DNA of 64,000 bases from positions 1,240,001 through 1,304,000 of the forward strand of contig CAWFRO010000011.1 in NCBI GenBank assembly GCA_963818225.1. The letters are read 5' to 3'. The position numbers were made by a program, and so were the translations under genes. Positions 1 to 8,577 of this stretch are shown here, in pieces. The notes beneath the pieces are model-generated. The model ran no database searches. It was given only the letters and a program-made list of their open reading frames with translations, and had not been told where the DNA came from. The DNA comes from Palsa-504 sp963818225. GTDB taxonomy: Bacteria > Actinomycetota > Actinomycetes > Streptosporangiales > Streptosporangiaceae. Numbering within the stretch: position 1 is the stretch's first letter; each line of letters starts with the position of its first letter.

Positions 1-953
1 TGGTCGACGAGGCTGGCCGGCTGCGCGGGCTGATCACGGTGAAGGACTTCACTAAGAGCGAGGAGTTTCCCGCCGCGACCAAGGACGCGGCCGGCCGGCT
101 GGTGGTCGGCGCGGCGATCGGGGTCGGCGAGGACGCCAAGCTCCGCGCCCAGGCGCTGACCGATGCGGGCGCGGACTTCCTCGTCGTGGACACCGCGCAC
201 GGCCACGCTCAGGCCGTCCTGGACATGATCGCTCAGATCAAGGCGAACTCCGATGCCGAGGTGATCGGCGGCAACGTGGCCACCCGGGCCGGGGCGCAGG
301 CGCTGGTCGACGCCGGGGCGGACGGCGTCAAGGTCGGCGTCGGGCCGGGGTCGATCTGCACCACCCGGGTGGTGGCCGGCGTGGGCGTGCCGCAGGTGAC
401 CGCGATCTACGAGGCCGCGCAGGCGGCGCGCCCGGCCGGGGTGCCGGTGATCGGCGACGGCGGGCTGCAGTATTCCGGTGACATCGCCAAGGCCATCGCC
501 GCCGGGGCCGACTCGGTCATGCTCGGCAGCCTGCTGGCCGGGTGCGAGGAGAGCCCCGGCGAGGTGGTGTTCATCAACGGCAAGCAGTACAAGCTGTACC
601 GGGGGATGGGCTCGCTCGGCGCCATGCGCAACCGGGAGCGCGGCCGCTCGTACTCCAAGGACCGCTATTTCCAGGACGACGTGCTGCGCGAGGACAAGCT
701 GGTCCCCGAGGGGATCGAGGGCCAGGTCCCGTACCGGGGCCCGCTGTCGGCGGTCGCCGGCCAGCTGATCGGCGGGCTGCGCGCGGCCATGGGCTACTGC
801 GGCGCGCGCACCATCGCGGACCTGCAGGAAGCGCGCTTCATCCAGATCACGGCGGCCGGGCTGACCGAGAGCCATCCGCACGACGTGCAGATGACCGTCG
901 AGGCGCCCAACTACTACGGCCGCCCTGGCCGGGACGGAGCGCAGCGCGGGTGA
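1..953 (+). CDS. guaB: IMP dehydrogenase, 5'-truncated by window edge
   Basis: Cytosolic enzyme that oxidises IMP to XMP, the committed step of GMP synthesis. The frame is open from base 3 (VDEAGRLRGLITVKDF), so only the C-terminal two thirds is present; an internal GTG at 39 is not the real start. Visible family signatures are the phosphate-binding GDGG and GSLLAG segments, the catalytic-loop cysteine in GPGSICTTRVV, and the mobile flap around SYSKDRYFQDD. The CBS domains would lie upstream. The stop codon overlaps the GTG of the guaB3 gene, suggesting coupled translation. Confidence 0.95.
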   Translation, partial: VDEAGRLRGLITVKDFTKSEEFPAATKDAAGRLVVGAAIGVGEDAKLRAQALTDAGADFLVVDTAHGHAQAVLDMIAQIKANSDAEVIGGNVATRAGAQALVDAGADGVKVGVGPGSICTTRVVAGVGVPQVTAIYEAAQAARPAGVPVIGDGGLQYSGDIAKAIAAGADSVMLGSLLAGCEESPGEVVFINGKQYKLYRGMGSLGAMRNRERGRSYSKDRYFQDDVLREDKLVPEGIEGQVPYRGPLSAVAGQLIGGLRAAMGYCGARTIADLQEARFIQITAAGLTESHPHDVQMTVEAPNYYGRPGRDGAQRG

Positions 954-2083
954 CGGACGTGGAGATCGGCCGCGGCAAGTCGGGGCGCCGGGCGTACTCG
1001 CTCAGCGAGATCGGGATCGTGCCGGCCCGGCGGACCAGGGACCCCGAGGAGGTGTCGATCGCCTGGCAGATCGACGCGTACCGGTTCGAGCTGCCGCTGA
1101 TGGCCTCCCCGATGGACAGCGTGGTGTCGCCGGCCACGGCTATCGCCATCGGCCGCCTCGGCGGGCTGGGCGTGCTGGATGTGGAAGGGCTGTGGACCCG
1201 GTACGAGGACCCCGAGCCGCTGCTGGCCGAGGTGACCGAGCTTGACGAGCAGGCCGCGACCCGGCGGCTGCAGGCCATGTATGCCGCGCCGATCTCCGAG
1301 GAGCTCATCGGGCGCCGGATCGAGGAGATCGCCCGGGCCGGCGTGACCACCGCGGCCAGCCTGTCGCCGCAGCGCACGGCCCGGTACTACAAGGCCGTGG
1401 TGGACGCGGGCGTGGATATCTTCGTGATCCGCGGCACCACGGTCTCGGCCGAGCACGTCTCCGGCCGGGCCGAGCCGCTCAATTTGAAGCAGTTCATCTA
1501 CGAGCTCGATGTCCCGGTGGTGGTCGGCGGCTGCGCCACCTACGCCGCCGCGCTGCACCTGATGCGCACCGGCGCGGCCGGCGTCCTGGTCGGCTTCGGC
1601 GGCGGGTCAGGTCACACCACCGTGACGGTGCTCGGCGTGGCCGTGCCGATGGCCACCGCGATCGCCGACGTGGCCGCGGCCCGCCGGGACTACCTGGATG
1701 AGTCCGGCGGCCGCTACGTGCACGTGATCGCCGATGGTTCGATGACCAGCAGCGGCGACATCGCCAAGGCGCTGGCCATCGGGGCCGACGCGGTGATGGT
1801 GGGCTCGCCGCTGGCCCGGGCCACCGAGGCGCCCGGCCGGGGGTACCACTGGGGGAGCGAGGCCAACCACACCGAGCTGCCCCGGGGGGCCCGGGTCCAG
1901 GTCGGCACCATCGGCACGCTGACGCAGATACTGCACGGGCCGTCCACCGTCCCCGACGGCTCGATGAACCTGATGGGCGCGCTGCGCCGCACGATGGCCA
2001 CGGCCGGCTACTCCGACCTGAAGGAGTTCCAGCGGGTCGAGGTGGTGGTCTCCGATTCCGGGCTGCCGTCCGGCCGCCGCTAG
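950..2083 (+). CDS. GuaB3-family IMP dehydrogenase-related protein
   Basis: A 377-residue TIM-barrel protein of the GuaB3 family that usually follows guaB in actinomycetes. The GTG at 950 overlaps the guaB stop (GTGA); a second in-frame GTG lies at 959. The barrel phosphate-binding segments are present (VHVIADGSM, DAVMVGSPLA), but the catalytic-cysteine loop of true IMPDH (GSICTT) reads GGGSGHTT, so the nucleophile is missing. CBS domains are absent. The family's function is not firmly assigned. I infer a purine-related role from context rather than IMPDH activity. Confidence 0.9.
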   Translation: MTDVEIGRGKSGRRAYSLSEIGIVPARRTRDPEEVSIAWQIDAYRFELPLMASPMDSVVSPATAIAIGRLGGLGVLDVEGLWTRYEDPEPLLAEVTELDEQAATRRLQAMYAAPISEELIGRRIEEIARAGVTTAASLSPQRTARYYKAVVDAGVDIFVIRGTTVSAEHVSGRAEPLNLKQFIYELDVPVVVGGCATYAAALHLMRTGAAGVLVGFGGGSGHTTVTVLGVAVPMATAIADVAAARRDYLDESGGRYVHVIADGSMTSSGDIAKALAIGADAVMVGSPLARATEAPGRGYHWGSEANHTELPRGARVQVGTIGTLTQILHGPSTVPDGSMNLMGALRRTMATAGYSDLKEFQRVEVVVSDSGLPSGRR

Positions 2084-2093
2084 ACTCCCTGGC

Positions 2094-3101
2094 ATGTCCC
2101 GGCTCCGCGTCCTCTCCGGCATCCAGCCGACCGCTGACTCCTTCCACCTCGGTAACTACCTCGGCGCGCTGCGGCAGTGGGTGGCGCTGCAGGACAGCTA
2201 CGACGCCTTCTACTGCGTGGTGGACCTGCACGCGATCACGGTGCCGCAAGATCCCGCCCTCCTGACCGGCCGGACCAGGGTCGCCGCCGCCCAGCTGCTC
2301 GGCGCCGGGCTGGACCCGGACCGGTGCACGCTGTTCGTGCAGAGCCACGTGCCCGAGCACACCGAGCTGGCCTGGATCCTCGGCTGCATGACCGGGTTCG
2401 GCGAAGCCAGCCGGATGACCCAGTTCAAGGACAAGTCCTCGAAGGAAGGCCAGGAGCAGGCCTCGGTCGGCCTGTTCACCTACCCGATCCTGCAGGCCGC
2501 GGACATCCTGCTCTACCAGGCCGACCAGGTACCGGTCGGCGAGGACCAGCGGCAGCACCTGGAGCTGAGCCGGACCCTGGCTCAGCGGTTCAACCACCGG
2601 TACGGCCAGACCTTCGTGCCGCCGCAGCCCTACATCCTGGCCGAGGTAGCGAAGATCTACGACCTGCAGGACCCGGCGGCCAAGATGAGCAAGTCGTCTT
2701 CCTCCGTGCAGGGCATCGTCGACGTGCTGGACGAGCCGGAGGCGATCCGCAGGAAGATCGCCCGCGCGGTCACCGACCCGGGCTCGGAGGTGCGCGCCGA
2801 CCCGGAGGCCAAGCCGGGCGTGACCAATCTGCTGCGGATCTACTCGGCGCTGTCCGGCGAGCCGGTGGCCACCCTGGAGGCCAAGTACGCTGGCGCCGGC
2901 TACGGCGCGTTCAAGAAGGACCTGGCCGAGGTGGTCGTGGGCGCCTTCGCCCCGATCAGGGAGCAGACCCAGCGGATCCTGGCCGACGAGGCCGGGCTGG
3001 ACCGCGTGCTCGCCCGCGGCGCCGCCCGCGCCCGCGAGGTGGCCGGCCAGACCATGACCACCGTCCGCGATCACCTGGGCCTGCTCCGCCCCGCCCCCTA
3101 G
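2094..3101 (+). CDS. trpS: Tryptophanyl-tRNA synthetase
   Basis: Class I aminoacyl-tRNA synthetase that charges tRNA-Trp, 335 residues, normal length for bacterial TrpS. The HIGH-type motif appears near residue 17 as PTADSFHLGNYLGAL, and the KMSKS loop as KMSKSSSS near residue 200. The central EDQRQHLELSR segment is also typical. ATG start 10 bp after the guaB3 stop, so it may be read from the same transcript. A strong hairpin follows the stop. I saw no T-box or Trp leader upstream. Confidence 0.96.
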   Translation: MSRLRVLSGIQPTADSFHLGNYLGALRQWVALQDSYDAFYCVVDLHAITVPQDPALLTGRTRVAAAQLLGAGLDPDRCTLFVQSHVPEHTELAWILGCMTGFGEASRMTQFKDKSSKEGQEQASVGLFTYPILQAADILLYQADQVPVGEDQRQHLELSRTLAQRFNHRYGQTFVPPQPYILAEVAKIYDLQDPAAKMSKSSSSVQGIVDVLDEPEAIRRKIARAVTDPGSEVRADPEAKPGVTNLLRIYSALSGEPVATLEAKYAGAGYGAFKKDLAEVVVGAFAPIREQTQRILADEAGLDRVLARGAARAREVAGQTMTTVRDHLGLLRPAP

Positions 3102-3123
3102 CGCCCCGCCGTCACTCGTGGGG

Positions 3124-3149
3124 GCCGCCCTCCCCCCAGGGAGGGCGGC
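3124..3149 (+). terminator. trpS terminator hairpin
   Basis: Perfect 11-bp inverted repeat (GCCGCCCTCCC / GGGAGGGCGGC) with a CCCA loop, starting 22 bp after the trpS stop. There is no long T-run, which is common for actinomycete intrinsic terminators. Confidence 0.7.
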
Positions 3150-3183
3150 GCCTTCTCAGCCGCGCGGAGGATCCGGCTCCTGT

Positions 3184-3237
3184 GGTGGATCCGGGCAACT
3201 GGAGCTGCCTGAATACTCCGCAGAAGCCGGATCCACC
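3184..3237. repeat. Hairpin with GGTGGATCCGG arms, related to one at 63659
   Basis: Arms GGTGGATCCGG and CCGGATCCACC are perfect inverted repeats around a 32-nt loop. It lies between the convergent trpS and carboxypeptidase genes. A similar hairpin with the same arm sequence is found at 63659-63730, so this may be a dispersed intergenic repeat or a bidirectional terminator. Confidence 0.5.
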
Positions 3238-3347
3238 GCGATAATTCCGGCTCGCCCGTATTCGGGTGCGAAGGCCGGACTGGCGGGGCCGTCACGGCAT
3301 GCCCGTCAGGACCCGTAGCGGAATCCTGGCCCTCGAAACCCGCACCC

Positions 3348-4598
3348 TCACCTAACTGACCGACGCGGCCCTGGCCGGGATAACGGCCCAGGATAACGGC
3401 TCGAGCTGGCCGAGCGGAGGCGCTGGCGGCGGCTGTAGCCGAAGCCGAAGCCCGCGATCGCCGCGGCCACCGCGACGCCGCTGAACCCGGCTGCGGCCAG
3501 GACCGACGGGCCGGCCGCAGCCGGGCGCGGACGGGCGACCGCTTGCTCCCGCGGCCGCGGCCGGGGCGAGGCGGCGGCCGTCGGCGGCGCCGAAGGCGGC
3601 TGCCGCGGGCTGACCAGCGTGCCGACCGGGGCGACCTGGCCGCCTGCCGAGAAGCCCCAGTTGAGCAGGGTCTCCGCGGATTTGACCTCGGTCAGCGCGG
3701 GGCAGTGCAGGAGGGTGACGATGAGCGTGACGCCGTGCCTGGTGGCCATGCCCACGTAGGTCGCGCCCGCGGCGCTGGTCCAGCCGATCTTCCCCCCGAC
3801 GGCCCCCGGATAGTTGGTCAGCAGCGAGTTCTGGTTGAACAAGGTGACCGCCTTGTGCCGGGCCACCACGAACCGCGCGCTGATGGTCTGGTCGTACTTC
3901 AGGAACGCCGGCTGCGTCAGCGCCTGCCGGGCGACCAGGGCCAGATCGTAGGCGGAAGTGTGCTGATCCGGGGCGTCCAGGCCGTTCGGGTCGACCGCCG
4001 CGGTGTCGTCGGCCTGCAGGTGCCGCGCCTCGGCGTTGATCAGCGCCATGCCCTTGCTGAATGACCCGCTCGCCTGGGTCAGGGCGATCGCGGCGTCGTT
4101 GGCCGAGATCGTCAGCAGCGCAGTGAACAGGTCGGAGATCTTGTAGGCCCGTCCGGTGACCAGCCCGGCTACGTTCGGCACGGTCGAGGTGGCCTGCTTG
4201 CTGGCCACCACCGTGGCATCGGGGTTGAGCAGCGGGATCAGGGTCACCGCGGTGAGCATCTTGAGCGTGCTGGCCGGCCGGTACCAGCCGTGCGGGTCCT
4301 TGGCCGCGAGCACCTGGCCGGTGCCCGCGTCGGCGACGACGAACGCCGACGCCTGGATGTCCGGCAGCCGCGGGGCCTGACGCGACGCGTAGTCCACGAC
4401 CACGCCGCGGGACGCCAGCCGCGGCCCCCCGACCGCCTGCGGGACCGCGCCCCCGGTGGCCGCCGCCGCGCCCGCTGCCGACGCCGTGGCGGCGAGAAGG
4501 ACGGCGGCGAGGAGAGCGGCGCCGAGGACCATGGGAACCGCGGCACGTGCGGCGGCCTTGATGGGCCGTTCCCGCCGCGGCTTGATCCGGTCCAGCAT
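3348..4598 (-). CDS. D-alanyl-D-alanine carboxypeptidase (PBP5/DacC type)
   Basis: Peptidoglycan-trimming serine carboxypeptidase (peptidase S11), acting outside the membrane. The ATG at 4598 is preferred over an upstream in-frame ATG at 4703 because it places a signal sequence at the N-terminus (basic MLDRIKPRRERPIK, then an Ala/Leu-rich stretch). The active-site SxxK is STLK, the SxN is SAN (in ISANDAA), and the third box reads KIG instead of the usual KTG. The C-terminus has a Pro-rich linker and a hydrophobic segment before SRRQRLR, i.e. a membrane anchor. Convergent with trpS. Confidence 0.9.
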   Translation of the reverse strand: MLDRIKPRRERPIKAAARAAVPMVLGAALLAAVLLAATASAAGAAAATGGAVPQAVGGPRLASRGVVVDYASRQAPRLPDIQASAFVVADAGTGQVLAAKDPHGWYRPASTLKMLTAVTLIPLLNPDATVVASKQATSTVPNVAGLVTGRAYKISDLFTALLTISANDAAIALTQASGSFSKGMALINAEARHLQADDTAAVDPNGLDAPDQHTSAYDLALVARQALTQPAFLKYDQTISARFVVARHKAVTLFNQNSLLTNYPGAVGGKIGWTSAAGATYVGMATRHGVTLIVTLLHCPALTEVKSAETLLNWGFSAGGQVAPVGTLVSPRQPPSAPPTAAASPRPRPREQAVARPRPAAAGPSVLAAAGFSGVAVAAAIAGFGFGYSRRQRLRSASSSRYPGPLSRPGPRRSVR

Positions 4599-5003
4599 GA
4601 GCCTCCAGCCGGTAGCTACCTGGCCATACCGAAGTAACCTGGTCGTTATGCAGCGAACGCCGGAATCCGGACTTGCCCTCGATCGCGTCGGCGTGGAAGG
4701 CAAGCTTACGGATTTCCGGCCCGCAGGGAGGCCCGGCCAGCCGGGAGAGTATCCGTGTCGTGGCGGAAAGTACGTACGGCAGGGCGTCGCCCGCTTGTCG
4801 GCGACGCGGCCGCGGGCCGGCTACCCGACCAGGGAGCCTGACCGCCGGCACAACGATCTGGTCGGATCTCACCCGGTCCGCTCTGCGCTGCGGACGGACG
4901 CGGGCTCCACCTGGGTCTGCGACGCGCTGTATGCCGTGCGGGACGAGTACTAGCCCGGCGGACGTTGAATCCTGCTGTCATTCCGGGCCTGGAGGTCAGT
5001 TCA
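4599..5003. other. Intergenic region between divergent dacC-type and ybdK-type genes
   Basis: About 400 bp that should hold the promoters of two divergent genes. An open frame of 101 codons (ATG 4648 to stop 4953, plus strand) covers most of it, but I recognise no family and see no clear ribosome site, so I do not call it a gene. The sequence ahead of the minus-strand gene around 4610-4645 is its likely promoter region. Confidence 0.4.
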
Positions 5004-6170
5004 TTGGGTATCGAGTGGAATCCCTCGCGTGGCGCCACGCTCGGCGTCGAGTGGGAGGTGCAGCTCATCGACTCCGAGACCAGGATGCTGCGCCAGGAAG
5101 CCGACAAGCTGCTGGACGACCTGCCGGTCATCGGCGAGACCGGAGAGCACCCGCACGTACGCCACGAGCTGATGCAGTCGACGCTCGAGCTGGTCACCGG
5201 AATCTGCCACACCGTATCGGAAGCCAAGGAAGACCTGGCCAGGACGATCTCGGATCTCCAGCGCGCGGCGGTCGAGCACGGTATCCTGCTCGCATGCGCC
5301 GGGACCCACCCGGTGAGTGACTGGCGAGACGCGACGATGGCGCCTAGCCAGCGCTATGCGGAGCTCGTCGAGCAAATGCAGTGGCTTGCCCGCCGGATTC
5401 AGACGTTCGGCGTGCATGTGCACGTGGGCGTCAGTGACGGGAACAAGGCGATTCCGATCGTCAATGCCCTCGCTGCCTACCTGCCGCATTTTCTCGCGAT
5501 TACCGCATCGAGCCCATTTTGGTGCGGGTATGACACCGGGCTTGCCTCCAGCAGGTCGGTGACATTCGGCGCGCTGCCGACGGCCGGTCCGCCGAGCAGG
5601 CTGACGGATTGGAAGCAGTTCGAGGACTACATGGACACGCTGGTACGCGCAGGCACCATCCGGAGCATCAAGGAGGTCTGGTGGGACATCCGGCCGCACC
5701 CGGATTTCGGCACGATCGAGATCCGGATGTTCGACGGGCTGCCGACGCTCCGCGAGGTCGGCATGGTGGCCGCGCTCTCGCAGTGCCTGGTCCAGCGGTT
5801 CGACCTGCAGCTGGACCGCGGCTACACGCTGCCGTCCCCGTCTGCCTGGGTGGTCAGGGACAACAAGTGGCGGGCCACGAGGTACGGGCTGGACGCGACC
5901 GTGATCACTGATGAGGCCGGCGCCACCGCGCCGCTGCGCGATGAGCTCTATGAGCTGCTGCTGGAGCTGGAGCCGGTGGCCTCCAGGCTCGGCTGCCTCG
6001 AGGAGCTCTCGGTGGCCTTCGAGGTGCTGGAGCGGGGCGCCTCGTATGAACGGCAGCGGGCCGTCTACGCGCGCACGGGGGACCTGGTCAGCGTCGTGGA
6101 CGCCTTGATCACGGAGTTCGCCAACGACACGTTTGCCTTGCAAGGGGGTGCCGGCCATAGAAGGCAATGA
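5004..6170 (+). CDS. YbdK-type carboxylate-amine ligase (glutamate-cysteine ligase family 2)
   Basis: A 388-residue ATP-grasp-like ligase of the GCS2 family, known for weak gamma-glutamylcysteine synthetase activity; the physiological substrate is uncertain. I chose TTG 5004 because GGAGG lies 8 nt upstream (4991-4995) and the family's N-terminal TLGVE motif follows (TLGVEWEVQLID). A longer TTG frame from 4965 has no such site. Other family signatures are RHELMQSTLEL, the HVHVGV strand and DIRPHPDFGTIEIRMFD. The stop overlaps the next gene, so the two are probably co-translated. Confidence 0.88.
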   Translation: MGIEWNPSRGATLGVEWEVQLIDSETRMLRQEADKLLDDLPVIGETGEHPHVRHELMQSTLELVTGICHTVSEAKEDLARTISDLQRAAVEHGILLACAGTHPVSDWRDATMAPSQRYAELVEQMQWLARRIQTFGVHVHVGVSDGNKAIPIVNALAAYLPHFLAITASSPFWCGYDTGLASSRSVTFGALPTAGPPSRLTDWKQFEDYMDTLVRAGTIRSIKEVWWDIRPHPDFGTIEIRMFDGLPTLREVGMVAALSQCLVQRFDLQLDRGYTLPSPSAWVVRDNKWRATRYGLDATVITDEAGATAPLRDELYELLLELEPVASRLGCLEELSVAFEVLERGASYERQRAVYARTGDLVSVVDALITEFANDTFALQGGAGHRRQ

Positions 6171-7413
6171 TCTGGGCGCGGACCTGGACGCGTTCGTGCG
6201 CAAGCACGAGAGCGAGCTGATCGAGTTCCGCCGCGACCTGCACGCGCACCCCGAGCTGGCGGGCGCCGAGCACCGCACCACCCGCCGGGTCGCGCTGCGC
6301 CTGGCCGCCGCCGGCCTGCGGCCGGTGATCCTGCCCCATGGCACCGGCCTGACCGTCGACATCGGCACGCTGGATGAGCAGGACGCGTACACCGACCGGC
6401 CCGTGGTCGCCCTCCGGGCGGACATCGACGCGCTGCCCATGGACGACGAGAAGGACGTCCCCTACCGCTCTACGGTGCCCGGCGTCTGCCATGCGTGCGG
6501 TCACGACGTGCACACCACCGTCCTGCTGGGCACCGGCCTGTACCTGGCCGCCCAGGCCGCCGCGGGGCTCCTGCCGGGGCGGGTCCGGCTTGTCTTCCAG
6601 CCCGCCGAGGAAGCCGCCAGCGGCGCGCTCGACGTGCTGTCGGCCGGCGGCGTCGCCTCGGTCGGCCGGATCTTCGCCCTGCACTGCGATCCGCGGCTGG
6701 ACGCTGGCCAGCTCGGGGCGCGTTCCGGCCCGATCACGGCGGCCTGCGACCGGGTCGAGGTGCGCGTGTCCGGCCCTGGCGGCCACACCGCCCGCCCGCA
6801 CCTGACCGCTGACCTGGTGTATGCGCTCGGCAAGATCATCACCGAAGTGCCGGCCGCGCTGTCCCGCCGGGTCGACCCGCGGTCCAGCCTGAGCCTGGTC
6901 TGGGGCCGGGTCAGCGCCGGGACGGTGGCCAACGCCATCCCGGACAGCGGGATCGCGGAGGGGACCATCCGCTGCCTGGACGACGAAGCCTGGCACCGCG
7001 CGCCCGACCTGCTCAAGGAGCTCATCAGCTCGGTGGCCGCCGCCTACGGGGTCGAGGCTGAGCTCAGCTACCAGCGGTATGTGCCGCCCACGGTCAACGA
7101 CCAGGCCAGCGCGGCCATGATCGCCGCCGCGGCGCTCGGCGTGCTCGGCGCGGGCTCGGTCGTGCAGACCCCGCAGAGCCTCGGCGGCGAGGATTTCGCC
7201 TGGTACCTGGAATCCATCCCCGGCGCGCTGGCCCGGCTGGGCACCCGGGTGCCCGGCTCGACCGCCTCGCTCGACCTTCATCAGCCGAGGTTCGACGTGG
7301 ACGAGCGGGCCATCGGCATCGGGGTCAAGGTCATGGCGGCCACGGCGATCAACGCGCTGTGGGACGACGGCGCGATCGTGGCCCAGCCCCTCCCCGGCGT
7401 CACGGGAGCCTAG
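6148..7413 (+). CDS. M20-family metal-dependent amidohydrolase
   Basis: Peptidase/aminoacylase of the M20D type that hydrolyses N-acyl or amide bonds with two metal ions. Motifs in order: RRDLHAHPELAG, ADIDALP, the metal ligands HACGHDVHTT, the catalytic PAEEAASGA, the lid-domain GPGGHTARP and the late ligand region GGEDFAWYLE. The GTG at 6148 directly follows AAGGGGG; TTG 6133 in the same frame is the alternative. The gene overlaps the end of the ybdK-type ligase by 23 bp, suggesting translational coupling. Substrate unknown. Confidence 0.88.
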   Translation: MPAIEGNDLGADLDAFVRKHESELIEFRRDLHAHPELAGAEHRTTRRVALRLAAAGLRPVILPHGTGLTVDIGTLDEQDAYTDRPVVALRADIDALPMDDEKDVPYRSTVPGVCHACGHDVHTTVLLGTGLYLAAQAAAGLLPGRVRLVFQPAEEAASGALDVLSAGGVASVGRIFALHCDPRLDAGQLGARSGPITAACDRVEVRVSGPGGHTARPHLTADLVYALGKIITEVPAALSRRVDPRSSLSLVWGRVSAGTVANAIPDSGIAEGTIRCLDDEAWHRAPDLLKELISSVAAAYGVEAELSYQRYVPPTVNDQASAAMIAAAALGVLGAGSVVQTPQSLGGEDFAWYLESIPGALARLGTRVPGSTASLDLHQPRFDVDERAIGIGVKVMAATAINALWDDGAIVAQPLPGVTGA

Positions 7414-7416
7414 CGG

Positions 7417-7464
7417 CCACGAGGCCGGGCAACCACGAGGCCGGACCGCCACGAGGCCGGGTTA
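7417..7464. repeat. Three 16-bp direct repeats upstream of the PH-like gene
   Basis: CCACGAGGCCGG occurs at 7417, 7433 and 7449, an exact 16-bp period, between the amidohydrolase stop and the ATG at 7475. It could be a regulator-binding array or simple repeat slippage. Confidence 0.6.
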
Positions 7465-7474
7465 GTCTGGTCCG

Positions 7475-8302
7475 ATGGGAAGGGTGCTGGCCGGGCGGGA
7501 GAAGCGCTCCGGCGTTACCAGCGGCCTGCAGACGTTCCGCTCGCCGACCGCGCTGATCATCTGGTGGGTCTGGCTGCTGTTCGCCGCGGCCAACCTGATC
7601 GACCTGGCCGTCCAGGGCCGCGACCACGAATCGCTGGTCGCGGCGGCGATCTTGGTCATGGCCACCGGCGTGGCCTACGTCACCGCGCAGCGTCCCCGGA
7701 TCATCACCGACCAGGCCGGGATCACGGTGGTGAACCCGCTACGTGATCACCACGTCGGCTGGGCCAGCGTGACCGAGGTCGACCTGGCCGACCTGCTCCG
7801 CGTGCACTGCCAGCTAGGCCCGGGCCACACCAAGATCATTCACTCCTGGGCGGTGCACTATTCTCGGCGCCGCAAGCTCGCGGCGCAGGTCAAGGCGCGG
7901 CGGCAGGCGGCGCGGATGAGTTCCGGCCGTTCGTCGTTCGGCCTCGGCGGCTACGGCGGCGGCCGCATGGCCGGGTACGGCAGCGACACGGCGGCCGAGC
8001 CGGGCTCGACCGCCGAGGCCGACGCCGAGCGGATCGTCGCCGTGCTCATGCAGTACGTGACCGCGGCCCGGGCCGAAACGATCTGGGCCGCGGGCACGGC
8101 CGAGCCGGCCGAGGCTCCCGCCCCCGTGACCGAGCGCACCGTGACCGAGCGCACTGTGACCGAGCGCACTGTGACCGGGCGCACTGGCGCCGACCGGCAG
8201 CGCGCCGGCTGGCTCGAGCCGCTGCGCAGTACCTGGAGCCGCCGGGCCATCCTGGCGCTGGTCATCCCCGCGCTGATCCTGCTGGTCGCCATCCTCGTCT
8301 GA
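7475..8302 (+). CDS. Membrane protein with PH-like domain
   Basis: A 275-residue protein with two N-terminal membrane helices (ALIIWWVWLLFAAANL and LVAAAILVMATGVAYV). These are followed by a PH-like strand pattern (PRIITDQAGITVVNPLRDH, VGWASVTEVDL), a Gly/Ser-rich linker and one C-terminal membrane helix (AILALVIPALILLVAILV). A VTERT pentapeptide is repeated four times near residue 220, encoded by a 15-bp tandem repeat. Such actinobacterial proteins are common but of unknown function. The ATG follows the 16-bp repeat array. Confidence 0.75.
   Translation: MGRVLAGREKRSGVTSGLQTFRSPTALIIWWVWLLFAAANLIDLAVQGRDHESLVAAAILVMATGVAYVTAQRPRIITDQAGITVVNPLRDHHVGWASVTEVDLADLLRVHCQLGPGHTKIIHSWAVHYSRRRKLAAQVKARRQAARMSSGRSSFGLGGYGGGRMAGYGSDTAAEPGSTAEADAERIVAVLMQYVTAARAETIWAAGTAEPAEAPAPVTERTVTERTVTERTVTGRTGADRQRAGWLEPLRSTWSRRAILALVIPALILLVAILV
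8126..8185 (+). repeat. Four 15-bp in-frame tandem repeats (VTERT)
   Basis: GTGACCGAGCGCACC and close variants repeat four times without a break inside the PH-like gene, giving VTERT VTERT VTERT VTGRT just before the last membrane helix. Copy number is likely variable between strains. Confidence 0.8.
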
Positions 8303-8322
8303 AGCCTCACGCCCGCGGCGGC

Positions 8323-8366
8323 CCGGCCACATAGGGTCCGGCCGCATAAGGCCCGGCCGCAAAGGC
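8323..8366. repeat. Three 14-15-bp intergenic repeats
   Basis: CCGGCCACATAGGGT, CCGGCCGCATAAGGC and CCGGCCGCAAAGGC follow one another after the PH-like gene stop. The 275-bp gap to the next gene otherwise shows only a GGAG-type ribosome site near its end. Confidence 0.5.
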
Positions 8367-8577
8367 CCGCGCTGGCCTCGCCGCGGCGTCTGCTCCGGGT
8401 CCAGATTGCTGCCGCAGGCCGCATACAGTGCCACCGGGGCAAGCGTCGCGGTCCGCCGGTGTGCCTGGCCTGCCGGCCGCGTTTCAAAAGGAGCTCGCGT
8501 TACGCATGCCACCGGCGGCGCCCGCCGCCCGCAAGGCGCCGGCCAGGCGTGACGCTCACATAGGAGAATGACCAGAC

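Noticed and set aside
950..2083. Second functional IMP dehydrogenase
   Set aside because: The catalytic cysteine loop is GSGHTT, so it is GuaB3-type, not a working IMPDH.
4648..4953. 101-codon open frame in the dacC/ybdK gap
   Set aside because: No ribosome site, no family resemblance, and it covers the region expected to hold the divergent promoters.
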